Below, piece after piece: positions 15,461-30,400 of a stretch of DNA of 64,000 nt (its first letter is position 1; every line of letters begins with the position of its first letter). The translations under genes and the position numbers were made by a program. This stretch comes from Aptenodytes patagonicus (taxonomy: Eukaryota > Chordata > Aves > Sphenisciformes > Spheniscidae), in contig NC_134961.1 of NCBI RefSeq assembly GCF_965638725.1, forward strand, positions 3,534,001-3,598,000, in the 5' to 3' direction. Under the pieces are notes generated by a model that saw nothing but the letters and a program-made list of their open reading frames with translations, did not search any database and was not told the DNA's origin.

Positions 15461-18400
15461 CATAAAAGAACCTGTGTAAGATGGAGGGGCGTGAGGGGAG
15501 CGGGACAGGGGGGCAATCATTGCAGGGCTCGGTTGGAAATACGCTCTCCTCCCAAGGGAGGCGAGAAGGGACGTAAACAAGTTAATAGGTGTTTAGGGAG
15601 AGCAACGATACCATTTCTTGGCAGTGCTTTAATCAAGCAGCACAACAATCTGGGAAAACAGCAGTTTTTTGCAGGTTAGGATGTCCCTGTTGAAGCTCAC
15701 AGAAGCCATTTCCCCTTGTCACTCCATTTTTACCCTCAAATAGTCAGAGAGCTGTGATTTTGTATTTCCTGATCAGGAGAACTGAGGAGATTCCATTGAG
15801 CCCTGTAAGTGCTGATTTTTAAGTGCACAGGCTGTACTGTACTTGATAGGCTAGGGTGTCCTGCTAGGGCTTGCAAGAAATAGCTAATCCCCAACACGCA
15901 AGTGCATGCATTTATATTTATATCCCAGATAAAAAGAAGCGCGTGCTCCAGGCTGTGACAACTGCAGTTTCTCATCCGAAAAATTGACAGTGCTGTGAAG
16001 TTGTCTAATTTATATAGCAAAGTAAGTAAAGATTGGTTCCTTTTAGCAAATTTTTTTTTTTTTTCAAACGAGGATTTGGGGAGTGCGCTGCTCTCAGTGT
16101 TGGAATGCAGATTATCCTGCTTTAGTTTTGTATATGACAACCTAGACAGGTACTATCCCTACAGCCATCGCAGAAGAACTGTAAGAGTAAGACAGTAACA
16201 TATGAAAGGCTTTGATGAATGTCTTGTTCAGTACAAGAATGGAAGCATCGAATATGAGACACGGTCACGGTTACAGCTCTTGGCAGTGTTCCTGCCTGAC
16301 TGTCGCTACTGAGTCGTCTGTGTAGCATTGCCATCTCAGGAGGGGCTGCAGTGCCACTTGCTGAGAATTTTTGCTTCAGGAGGTGGCGGACTCCACAGGT
16401 TCTTTACCAGTCTTTTGCAAGACAATGACTGATAAGGTTTTGTGAGAGTACTGCAGCCCGAGTAAGTGACAAGGGTAAGATAGTGATAAAGCCACCATGC
16501 TGAGGGCTAAGACTAATGTCTGTCTTCCTCCTCTCTGAAGAAATAGTTTTGTGTAGTTTTCATAATGGAAACATTTGCAAGTGTAGGAATTAAACTTTTC
16601 TGCCCTTCTTATGGCTCTTTTATATCTTTAGCACGTCTTACTGTGGTGGTGAGCACCTGAAGAAAGTGATAGTGGAACACCTGTTCAGGGGGTCCTGCCA
16701 TTAATGCTTTCCTGTGAGAACTTCTAAGAATCTCAGCTCTCTGAGCTGGAAATCGGTGGCTGCTCTGCTCACTAGACTGTTCCGTCCGGATGGATATAAG
16801 TTACCAACTTGAACTTTGGTTTGATTGCCTGCATCAATACTTTTTTTCAGTTCCTTGTGAGGGAATATCCAGTCTTACAGTGCTATAGTGCTTACTACTC
16901 TTGTATCTTCCAGGCAGTAGCTATGCTGCTGCTGTTCTGTTCACTTAAATTCTGATAGTTGAGTAAGTTCATGCAGACTGTTCAGAGGCTTAGTTTAGGT
17001 GCAGGTATCTAACAATGTAATGCTTGTGTGTCAACTGCACGTCTTGCCTTTCACGGTAGGTTTTGACTGTAAGTTGTAACTCTCTTAATATGAAAAATAT
17101 GACGTAATGCAAAAAGGTAGACATGGGATAGTTGGTTTTTGTCTGGTTCTAGTGCCTAATACTTTCTTTTTTCTCTAGGGGGAAGCTGGGCCGGTATCCT
17201 CCATGGCCAGGAAAGGTGAGGTTTAGTTTGTTTTTATTATTGCTTTCTTGGGTTTTATTTGTTTGTTTTTGCTTTTTCCTTCTGCACAGAGAACGCTTTG
17301 CCTGAAAGCATTTCAGTTAAAGATTAATATTGGATTTTTTTTTTTTTTAAAATACATATCCCACAAAGATAAACTGTGAACCAGTTCAGGACTTTATTTG
17401 ATCTAGGAGTTCAGACTGTTGCTAACAGCTGTTAGTTCAGATGGAATGACAAGCAACAGAGAGCAGTTCATCCAGCTCTGCAACTGACTGTTTCCCAGAT
17501 TTAGTTATTTAATCCCTATCGCTTTCTGCAAGACAGGTTTCTTTCCTCCCATAATAAATTGGTTAAATGCACTGTGTTAAATAACAGAAATAAAGAGTCT
17601 GGCTTCTCAAGATACTGTTTTAGAGCTATGTTTTTTGAGTAATAATTCTGGGGGTAGGGAGTAGTTAAACTTTCTCTTCTGGTTTGGTTGGTTTTTTTCT
17701 GATTAAAGGCCAAAAAGATTTAAAAAAAAAAAATTGAATTATACGCGCCATTTTTATTATTTCTACTTCTCTGAAAGAACTTTATTTTTGGTGTAGGTAC
17801 GAGAACTAAGCATGCTGAGATAACAGCATGCAGCAGGGAAAAGTGTTGTCAGTATGACTGACAACCATAAATGTTTGGCTTCACTCTGCTTTTTGGATCA
17901 AGTTAAGTCCAGGCTCCCCTGTAGTCTTTCAGGTGTCACCTGTGTATCTGAATGACAGCTTTTCTCTTTACTAATATTTTAAACTTTTTACTCCCAGAAT
18001 AGACTGCTTATAGACAAAGCTTTAAATGTAAATTTTAAAAGTTACCTAAGTGGAACAAACTTCTATTAATGCCATTTGGCTTTCTAAATTTTTAAAAAGA
18101 TGGCTAGCTTATCTATTGGGGATAGGGAGAAGAAAACCTCACTAAGAATGTAGTGATGTATCAGTGGAGTTTGGGTACTTTTTCAGTCTGCTGCAGCATA
18201 CCATGGAAATAGGGGTTATGTATTTACTTGAAAGACTTATAACAGTTTCAAGTTCTCTTCCTAGTCAGATTAAAAAAAAATCTACAATAGCTGTAACACA
18301 TGACAGTAAAATCACAGAGTATAAATTTTCATTATGTACTTTTTAACTTTCACTTCTAATCACCTTCAGATTGTTAATCCACCTAAAGATCTGAAGAAAC

Positions 18401-21400
18401 CTCGTGGGAAAAAGTGCTTCTTTGTGAAGTTTTTTGGAACAGAAGATCAGTATGTACCTGCTTGTTTTCATCTGGTGGAAATACTGTGCCATATAATATG
18501 GATCTTTCATGGAAGAAATATTTACTAACACAGTGCAGTGTAGCGTTGCAAAGGATTGTCTTTGATCTACAAGCAAAAAAAAATTCAACTATCATTGCAT
18601 GCTATAGCCACTCATGTGGGTGTATGAAGACTGTAAAGACTTACATACTCAATCATGTTGGGATTTTAGTTGCCGCTGTGAAGGAAAGTTCTTGGTAGCT
18701 TGCCATTTTTAGGGGAGTAGGTGTGACGTGACTGGGTTAGATTTTAGCATGTAACCACGTATGAGAAAGATACAGCTAAGAGTATTAGTCTGTTTTTCTG
18801 CCAGAAAAATAAAACAGCTACATACTTGCCATTTGTAAAAGAATATACTGTCATACCTGATGACTAAAAATTCTTGCTGTGCTTTGGGAAGACGTTACAG
18901 TATAGGAAAGCCAAAACTGTTGTAGACTACCTTTTTGCAAGGCAGAATTTATTGATTGCAAACACGCGTACAAAATCGTAGTTGTCTTAGATACTTACAA
19001 ACTGGAAAAAAAAAACCCCAAAACCCGAGAACTTGGGTATTTCATGAAACTGAAAATTATTTTGCTAATTTTTCAGTTTTTCCCATTATTTTCTGCTATT
19101 TTGCATTAAGTCATGCAATAAGGGAGAAAATTATAAATATCTGCGGAAGACTAGAAAACCCTTTACTTTTTGGAAAAAAGGTAACAAGAACTGAGACCAT
19201 TTAATGGATGTTTCTTAAGGAAATTATTTTTGACTGCTAAATTATTTTTGCTCAATATTTAAAAATCATTTTCCATTAAGAACTGAGGTCTAAACTTGAT
19301 GGAGTAGAAGTGAATGCTGCATACTAAATAGGGACGTTTGTTGGATCTCTAGTAATGTAAGGCAGGTGAAGGTTGATTTGAGGGCAGAGAGTGTTTCTTG
19401 GTGGTGGCGTTGTTGTTAAACATGGTTATTTGAGCTAATCAAGTTCTAGAAGTTGAGGAGGTTGACTATTTCTATCCTGATTGTTCTCAATTCTTGTATT
19501 TCACGTTACTGAATCAAATACAGAGATGTTTTGTATTACGACAAGTTTGGAAAAAGTGGTCGTATGTCTGGGGTACTGTAGCTGAGATTAGCAGCATGAT
19601 TGCAAATGAAGAGTTCAGAGCTGCAAAATAATCGGGATTTATTACACGATTCTAGAGCTCTCGCTAGGGAAAATCCAGTCATCTGGCACAGTAAGGTAGT
19701 GTGGTCATTGTCGTGTCTCCCCTTCCCTCCCCCCGTCTCCAGCTTGTGAAATTTAATAATTTCCTGCTAGATAATTATGATTTAAAAATTTGCTTGCTTT
19801 GACTGGCATACCCTACCTGAAAATTAAATAGAAATAAATACTGTCCCTTTGTTCTTCTTTTAAAATAATATTGATAGACAGAAGAGAGAGAAGCTTGTGT
19901 ACCTGTTCTGTCCTGACTTGGAATTTTAAAAGAGTGTGCTGGTCAGAACTGTGCTGTTCTAACCAGTGTGCTGCTTGAGAACCAAATCAGGAAAATTTAA
20001 ATGATTTCACTTAAAATGCAAGCATGAAGAGAAAATCCTTTTACTTATTTTGTGCAAGTAAACTAATGTGTTTTGCAAATACTTTTTTCTAGTTGTGTAT
20101 GAACAGTAAGTGGAAATATGTAACTGACAAAATGTCACTACTCTACATAATGAACAGCATGACGAATAGGAGGATGCAGAGCTCCATCACTGACTGTAGT
20201 CTGTGGTGTGATGAGTGCACTGACTCATACTGATATGCTAGTGCACGTTGCTTCTGTTTTCTAGCACCGCTCTTTCTGCCACTTTGAAGTTTGTAAGGTG
20301 ACATTACTATACCACTGATCCATTTTTATGGCTCTTCTATTATTGCCTTACTCTGTCAAAGTTTAACAGGTGAGGATCTCGATACAAGCTATTTGCCTAT
20401 GGTCCAGTGTGTGTAAGGTGAAGGTGATGCTAGTTGCTGGGTAGAATCCCTCTCAAACTTCTGAGGATGATTGCCAGCCAGTTTGTCGATGGGTAGGCAA
20501 TCTCAGACTTGATACTCTTATTTCCTTCTGAGGATTCCCAGGTGACTGTTGTGGCCAGAAATGCCATTGTTTCAGGCTAGTTAAAAATTGTTTCCTCCTG
20601 ACTTACATGGCTCCAGTTTGCCATACCAAAGATTAAGGAGAAAGCTGCTTAGAAGTAACAACTGGTGTGCATGCATCTGAGCGGAGTGGATGGGTGAATA
20701 AAAACGTATCGATGAGTTTGGAAGTGGTTTTGGTGTAGTGTATAGATAGGTTTTGGTTATTTGTGAAATCCTGAATAGCTTAGGGTACAGAACAGAAGAA
20801 AATGCATTTTTCTTTACCTGTGAATTGAATACTAATACTTACTGGCCCAGTGCGATGCTGCAGTGACTAGGGAAATACATTAACTGGAAGGCTGTAGGTA
20901 GTTTTGGCCAAAGACATAAAAGTGAGAGCATGAGTGCATTCAGACTGTGCTCTAAGACCTGGCTTTTGATGAAGTTTCTACTGAGCTCTATGCTCCTTAT
21001 GTTTATTGTGTTGGTGGAGTTAGTTGCTTCTGTCACTTTCAAAGTTAACAGATTTTCTGGAAGATAAGGATTCTCTACTCATGGAAGAAGAATTTGCTTA
21101 TTTGTTTAAACTGTGAAGTACACCTATGCTTTACCACAGTGAAAGCCACCTTGATGTTCATAGTAGTAATATAATATCTGTGTCCTATTCTAAGTGATTG
21201 CCTTAATTGTGATGCACGTACTAATGTAATGTCTCTTATTAACTTGTTCTCCAAATTGGTAAGGAGATTTTTCTAGTCTGCCTAGGAGTTCTGAGTGTCT
21301 CTTCTCAGAGTAAGTCGCATTAGAAGGATTCTTCAACTAAAATCATGAATAGTTGATGTTTCCTGCCCATAGACCTGGCAAGCATGTAACAACATCCAAT

Positions 21401-24400
21401 TATGGGAGTATAAACAACAATTTTAATTTAGTCTTTCTAAATAGCAGTGGAACTTTGACCTCTTATCTGTGTTTCTAACTGTGCTTTTCAGATAGTTTTT
21501 AAGATCCCCTTTTATTTCCCAAGCTACAATCTTGTCATGGGAAGTCTTTGTAGATCATTCCAGTAGTCAAGTACTGCAATGTAAGAACTTACACATTGCT
21601 ATATACGTGCATTTATTGCTTTTAGTAGTTAGAACTAATAGACTGGCAGGCCCATAGCCTACAAGTCTTTCTTGGTGTGCTTCATCCAGTTCAAAATATT
21701 CTTGCATTTCATGGCTTGCTTGGGAATTCATTATGACATTGTCAAAACTAAAAAAATCATTGCTTTGAAGGTATCATTCTACTATGTTTCACAGAAGTAC
21801 TAGGGAGAGTCTTGCAGTCATCAGACGTGTGTACAAACACACACATTCTCCTCCCATCCCAGCCTCTTCCCCCCTTAGATATTCTGTAATAGTCAAATGG
21901 TCTTGCAAGTCATGTATATCAAAGTCTTAATAGGAAGCTGGAGCAGTCCATTCTTACTCATAGCACCTTTTTGAAGCATCAGTACAAAACTAAATAGTCT
22001 CACTAAATGTGGTGGAGTCAAGGGGCACTTCCTGAGTTGATATATTAAGGAAAAATTGGAGGAAGCTTGCAATCCAAGATAAGTATAATAATCTGCAGCC
22101 TATTTCCATCAGGCACAGTGATTTTAGCACAGCCCTCATTGCCTTCCCATCCTCCATATCCTGTTGGGATGCAAACACCTACCCTCTTCTGCCACTGTTC
22201 TCCCTGGTTTTTGAGGAGAGAGAAATTTCTGGATGTAGTCTTTCTAAAATGTTCTTTCAGGTCCCAACATCAGAAAACACTTGCTTAAAGTTTGCCACGT
22301 GTTGAACGTGGTACTCTTTGGCTGTCTGAGGAGCCAGAGGGTATAGGCTAAGCTGACAGAGAGGGTTAGTTTACATTGCTGGTGTTTCTCAGTTAGGCAG
22401 ATTATCCCATGCAGAGCTTTATGTTGCTGTAGCCAAACTGCTGTATAGCAGAGCCAGCTGGAATGTTGTTAGACATCTCTGCAGGCAGAGTGCCATAGCT
22501 GAAAATTACTGTAGCCAAAACTTTTCCACCTCTTGCTCATATCTTTAGATGTGTAAGTACTCTGCAAAATTTTTTTTATTGCACAAATTTGAAAAATCTA
22601 CTACTTAGAATTTCTTTCAGTATTGCCCTGCTGCTTGTTTTCTTTTGCTAAGTATCCCCTCCTTTTAGCTGCATGGATGTTTATTCTAATTTAGTGTGGT
22701 CATTTTTGTATTTTTTTTCCATTAAGAAGTTTACATATCAAATTCCAGAGTTCAGCCATTTGAGTTGTTTTACTGATGAAAATTGGGGCATTCCCTTTTC
22801 ACAGCAGGAAACCCATCTTGATTTCTCTGTTGTGTGCTTGCAAATAACCAAGCAGTTTTCTTTTGACTTTCAAAATTGGTTGTGTTAGCGTTTAGTGTGG
22901 GCATCTAAACTGCTACAGTGTAAAACTTTATGAAATTTTTCCCAGACTATAGTAAATAATAGAAATTTGGAGGTACAGTGCCACTGTTTTCCATTCCTAA
23001 CTGTAAGGCTTGCAAAAACTGAGTATTTATGGATATTCCTCCACTTCCATTTCCTCAATTTATCATTAGGAATTGATATCTTTAGACTGGAAGAGAGTGG
23101 CTAGAAAGTTGGGGGTTTTAAGGTCTCCTTGCCTGTGCTAAGCTCGTATCATGGATTTGAATCTGGTATCTCTGGTTGCATCTTTTCTGTGCCACTGTTT
23201 TCCATACAGCTCCAGGTCACATTTGTACTTGCCTCTGCTTTACAAGCATTCTAAGTTTTGATTATTGTTCATTAATATAATATGGGTTTTACATGAGTAG
23301 TGGTTTTATAAGAATGATATTTTGGAGGGGATGAGGAAGAGTATGGAGAAATGAGCAGAGAAACCCATTACTAACATATCTCTTTTTTTTTTTTTTTTTT
23401 TTACATCTTTTCACTTTCCATTTAGCCCATCCTTTACAGATAACCAGATGACTCTCTGCAGCAGTATGAGTACAATTTCATCTTAAATATGACATCTTCA
23501 GTAATGTAATGTCACTAATGCTTTCCTAGGGCATTAATTCATTGCTGAGTCAGGAGAGAAATAGTAGTTCCTTTTGTATGTTGCATCCTAGAGACCTCTT
23601 ATCTAAATATTGGCCATCATTGGCTTTGAGTTTATTGCTTAACAGAGAGAGATCTTGTCTATAAACATGAATGATTTTGTTTCATGGACAGTTCTTTCGT
23701 TTTCAAGCGTTTGAAACATTGCACGCAAATGTTTTATGGACATCAGGTGTCAAAAGACATGTTTGTATCTTACAGAAGGTTGTCCAGGTAGGTTACACAC
23801 AAAGGATAAACTGGAAGGGAAAAGACCAATTTTTTTTTTTAATTTTATTTTTTTTAAATATTTTTTTTAACCCTGAGGCAGCATTTAATACTGTTTTTCA
23901 CTTATTAGTTTGTCTCTGAGATCTCTAGCTCTTTGTCCTAGGGGATCACAAGTGCCAAGATGTACCTTCGAAGCCAGGAGCCAGAAAGCTTTGTGCTTCA
24001 GACTTTCTCCATACCAAAGGAAAAGTAATGAAAAAGGAAGCTAATGAACATGTGGAGTGAGGAGGGATAGGATGTGCAGAAAGCTGAGAGAATGCCTTGA
24101 TAGAAAAAGTTATTTTTATTTAGAAGTTCAAATCCGGCAACAACGTTTAATATGCTTTATTATAATGTACTCCAAAATTTTGTTTCCTTTACATACATAA
24201 TGGAAAGGCTTCTCATGAGCTGATGTTGTCTAGTACCTAGGGATGCTTTGTCACTGAGTGCCACACAGAAGAGCTTTATAGTATAAGAGAATTTTAAGAT
24301 ATGTTTCACTATAAAGTCTGGGCAGCTAGGAGGGATTCTCTGAATAGCTGCTGGATGGCAGGCTCTAGTCTGAAAGTAATGATTTGACTCGTTATATTAA

Positions 24401-27400
24401 TTTAAGTCAATTATTATGAAGAAGATGTAAACTAAGCAAAAGTATTCCGCTTTGTGTGCAAAAGAGTACTGGATTCTGCTTCCAGGCTATGGTGGAATCA
24501 TCCTGCAGGCCATACTGGCAGTGTGGACAGAATACTAGCATTTTTTGCGGTCAGTTCTAGCAGGAGGCCTCATCTCTCCAAATGCAGCCCAAAAAGTTTC
24601 AGTCTACCTTAAACAAGTTGATTGCTGACTACAAACAATGGCTAATGCCAGTGAAGAGAAAGATCTCCATGAAGTTTTAAAGAGTTTACTGGACTTTACT
24701 ACTTTGTGAAGAGAGGACAAGCAAGATCCAGCAAAGCATTATTATTATTTTCACCTCTACGTTCAGTTTAGCTGTATGACATGATGCTTACAGTGTCTGA
24801 CAATGCAGCTATTAAACCACTTCACCTGCTTACAGGAGCTAGACTGCACTGGAGAATATTTAAATCCTATAATCATGGCTAGTCAGTGTTTGTAACACAT
24901 GTTTTGGGATCAGAGGAAATCAGTTTGACTGGTTTTTACTGTGTGCTGGGCTGCTGTACGCTAAGAAGCACTGTTGGTCATCCTAGCTCAGGAAAAGCTT
25001 TTCTAAAACTTATACAGGTCTGTTTTCAGTAGGATGGAAATAGCTTTGTAACTGTGGCTGATAAGCCTGGGCTTGAACTGGGGAGAGAGGAAGGTAGTCT
25101 AATCTCTGTGAGAGCCACAGGGAATGTTGAAAGCAAAGGCATTCCCCTAAGCCACAGTGAAGGAGTGGTAGAAGAGCTTGTCAACCTGAAGGAAAGTGGA
25201 GTTGTCACCCTGTACTTGACCACTTAACCATTTGGTAAATGTCAAGAAGTCCTACTTAGCAGCAGTGGAAACAGGGAAGTCATTTGAGTTTCCTCATAGG
25301 ACTGCAGTCAGGTTAATACTCTGCTACTGTACCAGTTTATCTTAAAATATCAACAGTGAAGAAAACGGTTCTTTGTTCTCAAAAGTGAAAATGTTTTCGT
25401 GCAGAATATCAAGGTACATCATAAATATGTTCAGCAATGAGCTGTGGTGTTTGCGCTCACTTTATTTGTGGTCAGCTCTATTGTGAGATACATAATTTTG
25501 GGGTTTTTTTCTCCAGTTTTTGCAGACACTTATGTGTGCACAGTATGTTTGAACAAGGGATTGATGGCTTAGAATTGTTACGTGGCCTCTGCTTTCAACA
25601 ACCTCTCGAGCAGATTCATATTATTGGCTACCTTATGTGGAGGCCTGTGATTGTGGGTGTTCCTCCTGGTGATACAAAAGCAGTCACTAGACTGCCTTTG
25701 CTCTAAACAAGTACCTATGATCACATCCAAAAGCTGTCTTGCTGATAGAGAATATGAGTAACGCTTAGAGCGGAGCATTGCTAGCATAAGAGCATATAAA
25801 ACTTGAGAGAGAAACCAAGTAAAAGTGCCAGAAGAAAGTTCTCGGTGAATGCAGAAATCACAGCCCTTCAGGTTGTAGAAAGCAAGTGAGTTTGGGCTGC
25901 TATCATCAGTTGCTCTGGACAAAAGAAGTGTATCTGTGTGTTTCTAAAAGTGGGATGGTTGAGAAAGTTGCTGTTTGGAGAATATAACTAACTTTTTTCT
26001 GGTTTCTAGTGCTTGGATCAAAGTGGAGCAGCTGAAGCCTTATCACCCTCACAAAGAGGAAATGATAAAGATTAACAAGGGTAAGCGCTTCCAGCAAGCC
26101 GTGGATGCTGTAGAGGAGTTTCTTAGAAAAACCAAAGGCAAGGACCAGGTGAGTGGGTTCTTCAGTACTGTGTGCATCAAAACAAGTCTTAGCATGAATG
26201 ATGGTCAAATGTATTTTTATGTGAAAGGAGTTTGTTGCCTCTGGCAAGTTGAGGAGGCAAGTTGTTTTCATTCCTTTGTTTTTTTTTCCTATCCTCTCTT
26301 CTTCCCCATTCAGTCTTGTTTGGTGGGGGAAAAAAAGTGTTGTTAAACTGATGGAGAATCTGAAGAGGCTAATTGGTCTGCTTATGATGATTTGATAAAT
26401 CAGTCGTAAGTCTTGGGCTAGATTTTGATATCTACTAATCTTGTCTTTAGTATATTGGAAGTGCATATATGTGCACACACTCCCAGCAAGTCTTCAGATG
26501 GCCTGTTCTGTTACTCGCTTACTTAACTGATGTGTTTTTGCAGGAGAACTAACCAGGAACTTCACTCACTGACTTCAAAGGGCTAACAAATACCTAGTTT
26601 TCAAGTTACTGTGCTGTTGTTTTGCTTGATAGTAATCAGCACAGGGTTCTTCACATCCTTGGTTTTGCATGAAAATCATTCCAGCTCTTCTCTTCTTTCC
26701 TTACCATCTTCTATTCTGTAATCTCTCAGGCATCTTCCCATAACTCCAATGAAGAGAAGAATCGGCGTAATTCCAGTGAAGAAAGAGGCAAGCCATCCGC
26801 TGGTGAAGAGAAACGCAAAGCCAGTTTGTCTGAAGGGAAGTTGAAGAAGGGCACAGGGGAAGGAAAAAAGAGGGTCTCTTCTGTATCGTCAGAGAGAGGA
26901 TCAAAATCACCTTTGAAAAGAGCCCAGGATCAGAGCCCCCGAAAGCGGGGGCGTCCACCCAAGGATGAGAAGGTTTGTGTTGTGCATGTCCGCCAGTGCC
27001 CTGTGGACTTTGCAAATGGACTCTAGGGTTGACTGGCACCTTGACTAACAGGCCAGCAGGAAGAGTCAGTTCAGTATCAGGTTTTTTTAAGCTGTTCCAT
27101 GTTACTGTTTCTAGACCATTTGGCTGCCTGATGCCTTTGGCAAGCATATTCTTCCTGTAATTTTTACTAGTTAGTTATTTTGAGTGGCTCTATTCATATC
27201 TTTGAGAGGGCTTTGAGAGCTGTGTCGTGAGACTCCACCTTTCATCTTGCCATCCCTCAAGATCAGTTTGTGCGGGAAGGATTAGTGAAGAGATGTGGGT
27301 CTTCATCTGATTCCTGACTTCTCCCATCTCTTCTACTTTGTATGATTAAGTGATTAGTAGTCACTCAGCTTCACCCTTAGTACTTTACAGAGGGTGGGGT

Positions 27401-30400
27401 ATTTTTAAGGGCTAGGGCTTAAAGAAACTCTTGTAGCCTGGGGAATCCACCAGAAGAATTAATTGTATTCATTTCAGCTTCTGTGCTATAGGATATATTT
27501 CCATCCTCCATTATAAAGGTCCAACCTTGGAGCATTATTATTTTATCCGCATTACTTCCCTGTTATTTCTGGATGTTGTGGCAGCAACAATAGCCACCAA
27601 TACTTTGTATACCCTCATCTAGAGTTCCAGCCTTTTTATTTATTGTGGAACTCACTGTTGTGGTCCAGATCTTCCTTTTCCAAATGGATAATTATTTCAG
27701 TGGATTATCACAATGCACATGCTCCATCGGAGACTACACCTGAAGACCATTGGGAGACCTCAGCTGATACACCTTGTGGCAGCCTGCTTGCTCACCTGTG
27801 CTTCAAAGGGATCACGTTTTCATTGTGCTTCACAATCTTTGCTTCCAGTGCACTTCAGGATACAAGTCAAGATGGTAGTCTTTGATCTCCAAAATTGTGA
27901 ATGGATTGGCCTTCACTGGTTGAACAGCAGACTCTTTCTTGATGTAGTAAAATGAAGCTAATCATCTCAGATATTAGCTATGAAGGAAGTACTGGCTTTT
28001 TCTTTTTTTTTTTTTTTTTAGAGCCAGCTTCTGTTAAGTCAGGCTGTACAACAGAGCCCATCAGTTTCTCCTTTTGGGGGAAGTTGGAGGAGGGGAGGAA
28101 TGGATGCATATTTGCAAATTCTTATTAATAATTGCAGAACCTGTGACTTGACTGATGCAGGAAAACACTTTACTGGCAACATACTTTCACCTTTAAAAGT
28201 GTCTTGCTATGACTGTGTTGTATCTTTACATATTTCTGTTACAATAAGCCCCGGAGCCTTTTTTTTCCACTTGCAAAATGCTTTTGTGTCTTTGAGCTAG
28301 ATTCGTTCCAAAACTGATCAAAACTGATGGCTGGGAGAATTCTGATCGTGCTGACACATTGCATGCTTAGGTTTTACTGTATTAGCTACCTCAGGGCATC
28401 AGAGCGCTTTGAGTGAGTTAATTGTGGTAGTAGAAATTATTTTACTGGCAAATTGCAAGCGGAGTGGTTTTAAACAGCTTATCACAAAGAGGTGGCCAGC
28501 TATGTGATAAATATCTGGCCACAGACCATGAAAATAAGCAGGCTAATGTGGGAAAGTAGCCTTATAGGTTCTGGAAAGTAATGTACTGACAACTAAAGAA
28601 ATTGCCACGAAAATATAACAGTACTGCCTTAATACTATTTCTCAGCCTGTGAAATAACTTTAAAATCTTTTCTTCTTGCCTGGTTCTCATAATTTCCCCA
28701 AATTCTTAGCCCTAGGGTAGAAAACATGTCGCTGTTCTGAATTACTGCAGTGTTGGGATTTGGGGGTTTTTGCCCCATCACGGTCCAAATTCTGGCTTTG
28801 CAAGTAATAAGGATGCACAAAATTCAAGGATCCAGTTGCTGCTGAGGTGTGCTCTGTCTAGAAATGCTCTGTAGGCATACATGATCATTCAAATACTCTC
28901 ATTTTTAAGCTTATATGAATATTTTCAAAGGACCAGCATGACTTCATAGGTATCAGAGCAGGCTTCATCCATGCTTTACCAGTTGAAACAGCAGCATGGT
29001 CTCTAAGGAGAGAATTTTAGTGTGCAAGGCTCTCCCTAGACTGAAGTGGCATTTTAAGTTTAGAGACTGATGTCTAAATTGTCCCTGCTAACAGATGAAA
29101 CAGTTGCATCAATCTGGGTTACCTCCAGGAGTCTTGCTCTTACCTTTTTTGCAAACAGTGCTCTTCTCTTGTGGTTCTGCGTGGACACTAAGGTATATTG
29201 TGCATTTTCAGGAAGTAATTTTGGAGGGGAGATAGTGTGATTCCATTTCTGAACCCTAATTTCAGGAAGATAACACATACTATGCAGAAGTCCTGCACAT
29301 TCTCTTCATATAGCATAAAGACCTATATGTCTATAGCATATGTTTGTGACCTATAGCATAAAGACCTATTTTAACCTATATATCTTGGGGAAATAAGAAA
29401 GATAAGTTTTAATCTGCTCAACAGTAAAAAAACCCCAATGCGTTAAGTATTATAATGACATTACAAATCAGGGCCTGTTGAGTGAATGGGGCGGTCCACA
29501 TATCAGCTTCTGTCTCATGGATTCTGCAAACTTGAGCAGATGTGACTATCAGCCTCATGCTTTGAAGGTTCTCCTGTTAACAGGTAGGCTACTTTTTTTA
29601 TGACAGTGGAGGATTAGAAGAGTTCAGACTTCTGACTGATGTGATGTTCTTCACCCATTTGTTTAGCTTTTTGCATCCACCAGAGGAAGATGCTGGATCA
29701 AGTGTGTTCATTTGCTTCTCTGCTCTTTGCATGATTACGCAAGTGCAATGATTCCTCTTACATATGAAGAATGGATTCTCCAGAAGCCATAACTGTGGTT
29801 GAATTCCTTCATTGGCAGTTCATGTTTTCTTCACCTCACCTGTGTTGATAATACACTGTGTGTTTAAATATGAACTCTTCATGGAAAGGCATGTGAAATG
29901 GAAGGCATTTGTGGTGCTTTTCAAAACTCTGTATGTGTGCTCATATGATCAACGTGCTGTGGCCAGCCACTGAGCCAGGTTGTAAGCTCTTTCTGCTCCT
30001 CCTTCTGTCTCCTCAGGACCTCACAATTCCGGAGTCAAGTACAGTGAAGAGGGTGATGACTGGAACAGTGGCTGGATTTAAATGGCCGCCAAGCGTCAGT
30101 GAGGTGAGAAACTTTACAACACATGCAATCTAGGAACTGAGTTTGTGGAAGCAAATCTAGAACCTTTTGTCTGGACTGTAAAATAGCGAGATCTTCTCTT
30201 CCTCCTGTAGGAACAAAATAAGACGCTCTTATTCTGTCATTCTGTAGTGTAACAAAGCTAGACAATATCCCGGGCAATTAAGAAGTATGCTGGGAAGTGA
30301 GATTTCAGTCTTTGTGGAACCATTTGCAGATTCACACTTAACTTGCTGCACTCATTTTTGCGCTTGTTTCAAAAGTATTTCTGGGACTGGCTTCCCAAAA

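Noticed and set aside
14786-15580. Open frames of 105-264 codons on both strands over GLYR1 exon 1 and start of intron 1
   Set aside because: Composition-driven. The real exon 1 is only 38 coding bases and splices in phase to 17179.
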